Shown in pieces: positions 6,437 to 11,253 of a DNA stretch of 11,253 nucleotides. Each line of letters opens with the position of its first letter. Position 1 is the first letter of the stretch. The position numbers and the translations under genes are program-made. The stretch spans positions 1-11,253 of the forward strand of contig JABMMK010000109.1 in NCBI GenBank assembly GCA_013205605.1, in the 5' to 3' direction. The notes under the pieces are model-generated. The model was not told the DNA's origin and ran no database searches. It saw only the letters and a list, made by a program, of their open reading frames with translations. This DNA is from Cytophagales bacterium (GTDB taxonomy: Bacteria; Bacteroidota; Bacteroidia; Cytophagales; Spirosomataceae).

Positions 6437-7585
6437 TTACAAATTCCATCCTTCTGGAGTAATTTTTGTTCGATAGGAAGATTCCACACAAGGAACGCGG
6501 TCTTGACAATTCACAGAACCAGGAGGACACGTATAAATTTCTCCCGTCAAAAACGTAATTAAAGCAAATTCTTCCTTAGGGACATTTTTTAATCGATCAA
6601 TAAAGTAAATCTTTTTACGAACAGAAAATACATTGAAAATACCCAATACTCTTTCCTTAGGATCCGTCATAGGTTTAATATTCAAACTAAAACGAGTCTC
6701 TGCGGGAACGTCAAATAAAGAACCGCTGGATTGCACCTGAGCAATTAAAGATTGATAAAAATTGAATGCATTCTTGGTGATTGAACGTTGCTCTAGACGT
6801 AAATAATAAGGCGAATATCCATCGAAAGGTACTCGAGCTACTTGACGTCCTGAAATTCTCTGTCCGTTGGTCAGCACATCGGAGAACACATTTAGGTCAT
6901 TGTTAGTGGAAATATCCCAGCAATTGCCATTGCACAAATAATTCAAAATATCTTCAGTAGGCATTCTAGGTGCTACGCAAACATTGGTTTTGAAATTCCA
7001 GGTGGCACCACCCTCACAGGTTTCACAGACTGAAATTTTTTCAAAATGCCTCCAATTCCACATATAAAAATCACCTTCTCGTGGACTATCTTTAAAATCG
7101 ACATACACTGAAAAACCATTTCGCCGAGGATCTACCTTATCGTATTGATCTCGCACCTCAAACTGAGTGACTATATTTTCAATTTCAGGAGCTGGAATCA
7201 TTTTTTCCTCAACGCTTTCATATTGTTTTCCAGTAAGCGTTTTTACAAATAATCGATAGGTGGAGCCCACCTTACCCACAAAGCCTACCGGAGGCAAATA
7301 GGTGCCAAGGACAATTCCTTCTTTGAAAATAGTTTTTAAACCTGTTTGGTCTAACACATAGACTTCGGCTTTAGAAACGGCCAAGGGGTTTTGAGAAATA
7401 ATTCGATTCGCTGAACTTGTAATTCGAATTTTATTTAAAGCCTCATCGTCAGAGATGTCGGCTTCAATAGTCATGTATGAGGTGGAATCAATTTGCTTAA
7501 AATCCATAATGGGGTTAATACAAGCCCAAGAAATCATGCCAATGATAGAAGAAAAAAGTATATATCGAAATAAATGAGTAGGCAT
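6437..7585 (-). CDS. DUF4249 family lipoprotein, partner of the TonB-dependent receptor
   Basis: This is a 382-residue protein of the Bacteroidota-specific DUF4249 family. A hydrophobic N-terminal segment (about 6-21) ends at MISWAC, suggesting a type II signal peptide with lipid attachment to Cys22. The box is not a perfect match because of the bulky Trp at -2. An N-terminal beta-sandwich-like part (about 35-130, ending VEEKMIPAPEIENI) precedes the larger C-terminal region. Eight further cysteines (187, 190, 203, 218, 222, 353, 360, 366) occur in CETC, CNGNCWD and CPPGSVNCQDRVPC contexts and could form disulfides in the periplasm or on the surface. No acidic surface-export signal follows Cys22, so the side of the membrane is uncertain. 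DUF4249 genes are regularly found next to TonB-dependent receptors. Here the start lies 2 bp after the receptor's stop, so a joint SusD-like accessory role is likely. The ligand is unknown. Confidence 0.85.
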   Translation of the reverse strand: MPTHLFRYILFSSIIGMISWACINPIMDFKQIDSTSYMTIEADISDDEALNKIRITSSANRIISQNPLAVSKAEVYVLDQTGLKTIFKEGIVLGTYLPPVGFVGKVGSTYRLFVKTLTGKQYESVEEKMIPAPEIENIVTQFEVRDQYDKVDPRRNGFSVYVDFKDSPREGDFYMWNWRHFEKISVCETCEGGATWNFKTNVCVAPRMPTEDILNYLCNGNCWDISTNNDLNVFSDVLTNGQRISGRQVARVPFDGYSPYYLRLEQRSITKNAFNFYQSLIAQVQSSGSLFDVPAETRFSLNIKPMTDPKERVLGIFNVFSVRKKIYFIDRLKNVPKEEFALITFLTGEIYTCPPGSVNCQDRVPCVESSYRTKITPEGWNL

Positions 7586-7587
7586 CT

Positions 7588-9996
7588 CTATAAAAATTTA
7601 AAATTGTACGTAAGAGAAATAAAAGGAGAGGCAAACACGCTTAGCTCATAGGCTCTAAGCCCTATTTTGGAAGATTTGAAGAATACCGAATAGGGATTCT
7701 GTCTGCCATAAAGGTTGTAGACCGTGAAAACCCAACTACCTTCCCAGCGCTGACTTTTCATCGACGGATTATTAATGGTCCAAGAAAAATCTAAGCGGTG
7801 GTAATCTCGAATGCGGTCATTATTCCTCTCTTGGAATACTGGATACTTTTTGCCCCCAATTTCATACATCCCAGATGGCGATGAAAAAGGTCTACCTGTG
7901 TTATATGCAAAGGTAAATGAAAAACTATGGTGGGTAGTTGGCTGAACATTCAACATCATATTAAACGTATGAGGTTTATCATAATTGGTCGCAAACCAAT
8001 CACCGCCATTGATAGACTGCACCTCAGGATAATCACCAATCATCTGACTAAAGGCACGCGCATAGGTGTAGGAAACCCAACCACTGACTTCTCCCTTTTT
8101 CTTTTGAACCATTAATTCAACTCCATAGGCTTTGCTTTTTCCGGTCACCAACTGAGTTTCAATGTTGGGATTTAATTGCAAATTAGCCCCAGAAATAAAA
8201 TCAAGGGTATTGCGGACATCTCGATAATAGGTCTCTAAAGATGCTTCATAGACGTTTTCATTATAGGTTTTAAATAAACCCAAAGAAAGAAAATCACTTT
8301 GTTGGGGCTTAATAAACTGATCAGCTGTTTTCCAACGAGATGTAGGCAAAGGAGTTGTGTTATTAGAAAGCAATTGAAAAAACTGCTGCATTCGATTATA
8401 CCCAAATTTCATCGTTGAATTTTCGCCAATTGAATATTTCATCGTTAAACGAGGCTCAAATCCTCCATATGAAGACATAACCTCACCATCCGCAAAGGTC
8501 TTTTTGCTAACAATGGAATTTAATGATGGCATGCGATTAGGCGTATATTCATTAAACGTTCCAGCGCCAATTCGCCAATATTGCGAATACCGTAATCCAT
8601 ATTGAATGGTAAATTTATCGTTCATTTTAAATTCATCATCCGCAAAAATCGCGGCTTCCATCGATTGCTCATCTTGAATTTTAACCGTAGCCACACGGGA
8701 AACAACGCCAATATTTAAAGACCCTGGATCAATATCATAGCGCGTAATCGTAGCACCAAAATTCATCTTATGCTTATCATTCGGCTGAAAATCAAAACTT
8801 GCCGATAGGTTTTTATATTTGATGAAACTATTTAAATCAATCGTATTAACCGTATCAGGGGCATAAGTCTTCGTCTTATAAACGGTACTCGCCGCACTTA
8901 ACATCAAATTCAACTTCTCAGAAAAATAATGATTCCAATGTATCGCAAAATTGGTGTGGCCATAATCAAACGAGGTACGCTTGGCAATCACATTTTCAAT
9001 GCTAAACAATGAATCCACCCGATAGTAATCCTGACTTAAATAACTAGAAAAAGAAATCGTATTCTTCGTATTGGGTCTATAAAAAACTTTGGTTGCCACA
9101 TCAGAGAAGTTGGCCCGAATATTTTTCAAATAATTAGGCGCAAACCACTTAAACATAAAATCATTTATAGACAAACGACCAGCTACCATAACCGATAACT
9201 TTTCTTTGACAATAGGTATTTCAGCCAGTAGTCGGTTAGAGACTAATCCAATGCCACCTTGCATTTTGAATTTATCCGTATTGGGTTCAATCATTTTGAT
9301 ATCCAACACCGCAGCTGAACGGCCACCAAACCTAGAGGGAATACCTCCTTTATATAATTCTAAATCTCGAATCGCATCGGAAGCAAAAACGGAAAATAAG
9401 CCAAACATGTGCGTCGGGTTAAAAATAGGGGTATCATCAATATAAATTAGATTTTGATCTACATTACTTCCTCTAATATTTAGTCCATTCGCACCCTCAC
9501 CCACCGATGAAACCCCGGGCAAAGTCTGAAGACTTCGAATAACGTCCACCTCACCCATCATCGTAGGTAATTTTTTAATTCCTTTTAAACTCAACACCGT
9601 GACACCTAAAGAAGGAGTTTGAATATCGCGTTTGGTTGACGCGCTTGAAACAATTACTTCTTCCAATTGCTTCGTCACATCGTTCAATTGAACATTCAAT
9701 TCGAAATCAGCTTTCAAATAAAATTTAGTCCGATAAGGATTATAGCCCACATGACCCACTTTTAAAACATATTCACCAAAGGGAAGAAATATACGATATC
9801 GACCTGCAGAGTCAGTAGAAACACCCGATTTTTTAAAATCTACGGAAATATCAGCACCTCGTAAAGGTTCGCCAGTTTGAGCGTCTAAGACGCGACCGTA
9901 AACGGAAGGTAAGGAGGTGGTAGTTTGGGCGAATGAGAATTGGCTTCCGGAAATTAATAAAAAGATAGGAAGTACTCTAAGTAAGAGTTTAATCAT
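7588..9996 (-). CDS. TonB-dependent outer-membrane receptor with carboxypeptidase-regulatory-like domain
   Basis: This is an active-transport outer-membrane barrel of 802 residues energised by TonB. It has a signal peptide (about 1-23, ending SFAQ) and then a carboxypeptidase-regulatory-like beta domain (about 31-112; VYGRVLDAQTGEPLRGADIS, DSAGRYRIFLPFGEYVLKVGHVGY), typical of Bacteroidota receptors. A linker with LEEVIVSSAS resembles the TonB-box region. The plug domain (about 125-235) contains GEVDVIRSLQTLPGVSSVGE, GLNIRGSNVDQNLIYIDD and LYKGGIPSRFGGRSAAVLDI. The rest is beta-barrel, including VYNLYGRQNPYSVFF near the C-terminus and a last strand ending SLTYNFKFL. It starts 48 bp downstream of nuoH, an AT-rich gap with no promoter I can recognise. 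Its stop is 2 bp from the DUF4249 start, so the two form one module. The substrate is not deducible. The nearby ferrochelatase gene makes iron or haem a guess only. Confidence 0.94.
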   Translation of the reverse strand: MIKLLLRVLPIFLLISGSQFSFAQTTTSLPSVYGRVLDAQTGEPLRGADISVDFKKSGVSTDSAGRYRIFLPFGEYVLKVGHVGYNPYRTKFYLKADFELNVQLNDVTKQLEEVIVSSASTKRDIQTPSLGVTVLSLKGIKKLPTMMGEVDVIRSLQTLPGVSSVGEGANGLNIRGSNVDQNLIYIDDTPIFNPTHMFGLFSVFASDAIRDLELYKGGIPSRFGGRSAAVLDIKMIEPNTDKFKMQGGIGLVSNRLLAEIPIVKEKLSVMVAGRLSINDFMFKWFAPNYLKNIRANFSDVATKVFYRPNTKNTISFSSYLSQDYYRVDSLFSIENVIAKRTSFDYGHTNFAIHWNHYFSEKLNLMLSAASTVYKTKTYAPDTVNTIDLNSFIKYKNLSASFDFQPNDKHKMNFGATITRYDIDPGSLNIGVVSRVATVKIQDEQSMEAAIFADDEFKMNDKFTIQYGLRYSQYWRIGAGTFNEYTPNRMPSLNSIVSKKTFADGEVMSSYGGFEPRLTMKYSIGENSTMKFGYNRMQQFFQLLSNNTTPLPTSRWKTADQFIKPQQSDFLSLGLFKTYNENVYEASLETYYRDVRNTLDFISGANLQLNPNIETQLVTGKSKAYGVELMVQKKKGEVSGWVSYTYARAFSQMIGDYPEVQSINGGDWFATNYDKPHTFNMMLNVQPTTHHSFSFTFAYNTGRPFSSPSGMYEIGGKKYPVFQERNNDRIRDYHRLDFSWTINNPSMKSQRWEGSWVFTVYNLYGRQNPYSVFFKSSKIGLRAYELSVFASPFISLTYNFKFL

Positions 9997-10044
9997 AAAT
10001 AATAAAAAGTTAAAACTAAAAATACGAAAATTCCCCGATAAAAT

Positions 10045-11133
10045 TTACTTTAATAGCGACCAAACCGAGGATATTGCGACGAAAAATAAAGCAATGGGAG
10101 TCAAAACTTTCCAGGACAAATACATAAGTTGGTCTACACGCAACCTAGGAAGCGTCCAGCGAATCCACATTTGTAAGGCGATTAGAATATACGATTTCAG
10201 CATCAGCCAGAAAAAACCTACAGCCGTTCCGAACACAGTTCCCGGAGTTCCATTGGTCCAATCAGCTAATGCAAGGCTACCTACATTAGGAAAGGGCGAA
10301 TACCAAGCACCCCAAAAAAGGATCACTCCTAATATGCTGACTAGCAACATGATGCCATATTCCGAAAGAAATAATAATGCCCAGCGCATCCCCGAATATT
10401 CGGTATGAAAACCACCCACTAATTCAGATTCAGCTTCTGGAATATCAAAGGGAGCTCGATTGGCTTCGGCTAAACTGGCAATAAAAAATACGATGAATAA
10501 AAAAAACAAAAAAGGCATTCGGACTACATTCCAAGTCAAAATTCCTCCCATGCTTCCCACTTCTATACCTGTATATTTGATGCCAAATAAATATTGTTCC
10601 CCCTCAGCAAAAATTCCTTGTTGGCCCGCGATCTCCTGCAAATTCAAGCTAGAAGACAAAATGACAACCGATAAAATGGACAGTCCCAACGGTATTTCAT
10701 AGGAAACTAATTGGGCCGCCGAACGAATCGCCCCTAACAGCGAATATTTATTATTTGACGTCCAACCGGCCAGCAATATGCCCAGTGTATCTAGCGATAT
10801 AATTCCCATCAGGAGCATTAAACCCATTTCCGTTTGGCTTCCTTGAAGCCAAACCCCTGAACTTAAGGGGATGACTGAAAAAGCACCAAAAATGGAGAGA
10901 AATATAATCCAGGGTGCGGCTAGAAAAAGTTTTCTTTGGGCAGCATAAGGCACAATATCCTCCTTTTGCAATAACTTAAGTAAGTCGGCAAAAACCTGCA
11001 AAAGTCCCCATTTCCCTACTTCTGTCGGGCCCAAACGGTCCTGCATAAATGCTGATAATTTTCGCTCCACATACACGCCCACCACCACATTAAGGCTGAT
11101 TAAAACAAGGCAAATAAGTAGAGCGATCCACAT
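10045..11133 (-). CDS. nuoH: NADH-quinone oxidoreductase subunit H (complex I)
   Basis: This is the membrane-arm subunit of respiratory complex I that borders the quinone-binding cavity and links it to the proton-pumping chain. It has 362 residues, within the family range (325 in E. coli, about 365 in Thermus Nqo8). Conserved blocks are YVERKLSAFMQDRLGP (21-36), GWTSNNKYSLLGAIRSAAQL (123-142) with VSYEIPL, LAEANRAPFDIPEAESELVG (221-240) followed by FHTEYSGMRWALLFLSEY, and RWTLPRLRVDQLMYLSWK (325-342). Eight or more hydrophobic helices are evident. The acidic residues of the E-A-N-R-A-P-F-D-x-P-E-x-E-S-E motif, central to quinone-site coupling, are all present, so it looks functional. The ATG overlaps the stop of the upstream trans-sulfuration gene as TAATG. 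No nuoG or nuoI flanks it in this window, unlike a standard nuo operon; the downstream gene is the TonB receptor. Confidence 0.97.
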   Translation of the reverse strand: MWIALLICLVLISLNVVVGVYVERKLSAFMQDRLGPTEVGKWGLLQVFADLLKLLQKEDIVPYAAQRKLFLAAPWIIFLSIFGAFSVIPLSSGVWLQGSQTEMGLMLLMGIISLDTLGILLAGWTSNNKYSLLGAIRSAAQLVSYEIPLGLSILSVVILSSSLNLQEIAGQQGIFAEGEQYLFGIKYTGIEVGSMGGILTWNVVRMPFLFFLFIVFFIASLAEANRAPFDIPEAESELVGGFHTEYSGMRWALLFLSEYGIMLLVSILGVILFWGAWYSPFPNVGSLALADWTNGTPGTVFGTAVGFFWLMLKSYILIALQMWIRWTLPRLRVDQLMYLSWKVLTPIALFFVAISSVWSLLK

Positions 11134-11253
11134 TATAGTTTATTTAAGGCCTGAGTGATGTCCTCAATTAAATCGTCGATGTGTTCTAGGCCCACCGAGA
11201 TCCGAACTAAACCATCTGTAATGCCGACTTCAGCCTTATCTTCAAGAGACAAT
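11133..11253 (-). CDS. PLP-dependent Cys/Met-metabolism (trans-sulfuration) enzyme, C-terminal end only
   Basis: The minus-strand frame entering at the right edge encodes about 39 residues ending at a TAA (11135-11133). It reads SLEDKAEVGITDGLVRISVG and then LEHIDDLIEDITQALNKL. The block G-I-T-x-x-L-V-R-I-S-V-G-L-E-H-I-D-D-L-I-x-D is the C-terminal signature of the family that includes cystathionine gamma-synthase, cystathionine gamma/beta-lyase and O-acyl-homoserine sulfhydrylase. The Arg in V-R-I-S is the conserved residue that binds the substrate carboxylate. The PLP lysine and the substrate-specific residues lie outside the window, so the exact reaction (metB, metC, metZ or metY type) cannot be chosen. 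Its stop and the nuoH start share one base (TAATG), pointing to translational coupling with nuoH. Confidence 0.88.
   Translation of the reverse strand, partial: LSLEDKAEVGITDGLVRISVGLEHIDDLIEDITQALNKL

Noticed and set aside
7422..7437. 16-bp exact match (ATTCGAATTTTATTTA) shared with 4486-4501
   Set aside because: One copy encodes ordinary residues of the DUF4249 protein and the sequence is very AT-rich; chance similarity is plausible and there are no other shared flanks.
9997..10044. Promoter or terminator between nuoH and the TonB receptor
   Set aside because: The 48-bp gap is AT-rich but shows no TTTG/TAnnTTTG pair, no sigma-70-like pair and no stable hairpin.
9917..10408. 163-codon plus-strand open frame spanning the receptor start, the gap and the nuoH 3' end
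   Set aside because: Both overlapped genes are firmly identified on the minus strand; the product is low-complexity and unrecognisable.

Overview
The window looks like chromosomal DNA from a member of Bacteroidota, most likely order Cytophagales. It is AT-rich and its genes lack Shine-Dalgarno sequences. It carries a TonB-dependent receptor with an N-terminal carboxypeptidase-regulatory-like domain paired with a DUF4249 lipoprotein, and a Bacteroidota-style YfhO protein. A freshwater genus such as Aquirufa or a relative is possible, but the sequence alone cannot settle it.

Left part, plus strand. Bases 3-419 are the 3' end of a TPR-repeat protein whose start lies outside the window. It carries a perfect in-frame 21-bp tandem duplication. 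After a 247-bp intergenic stretch (hairpin at 472-492, possible promoter at 630-658) comes a tight three-gene unit: a SlyD-like FKBP prolyl isomerase (667-1095), a YfhO-family multi-pass membrane protein (1101-3536) and the YicC/YloC endoribonuclease (3533-4423). The first two genes are 5 bp apart and the last two share an ATGA overlap, so the three are probably co-transcribed.

Convergence point, 4424-4519. Directly after the yicC stop codon is an array of nine degenerate 7-bp units (consensus NNAGGTA). It is followed by what looks like half of a GTAGAGACGCG-type palindromic repeat, which overlaps the stop codon of the opposing gene.

Right part, minus strand, read right to left. The order is: the C-terminal end of a PLP-dependent Cys/Met-metabolism (trans-sulfuration) enzyme; nuoH, with start and stop overlapping as TAATG; a TonB-dependent receptor; a DUF4249 lipoprotein; ferrochelatase (hemH); and an EamA/DMT-family permease. 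Gaps are -1, 48, 2, 35 and 1 bp, so this could be one long directon or two to three transcripts.

The receptor and DUF4249 lipoprotein form a likely outer-membrane uptake module, comparable in arrangement to SusC/SusD. Ferrochelatase and an inner-membrane permease follow immediately, so a link to iron or porphyrin handling can be proposed but is not shown. nuoH is separated from the other complex I genes, and the ferrochelatase has an internal cysteine cluster suggesting a [2Fe-2S] form. I see no CRISPR array, rRNA, tRNA, intact transposon or phage module. Most of the window is housekeeping or common accessory genes, and the most unusual material is in the small repeats and in the gene neighbourhoods.
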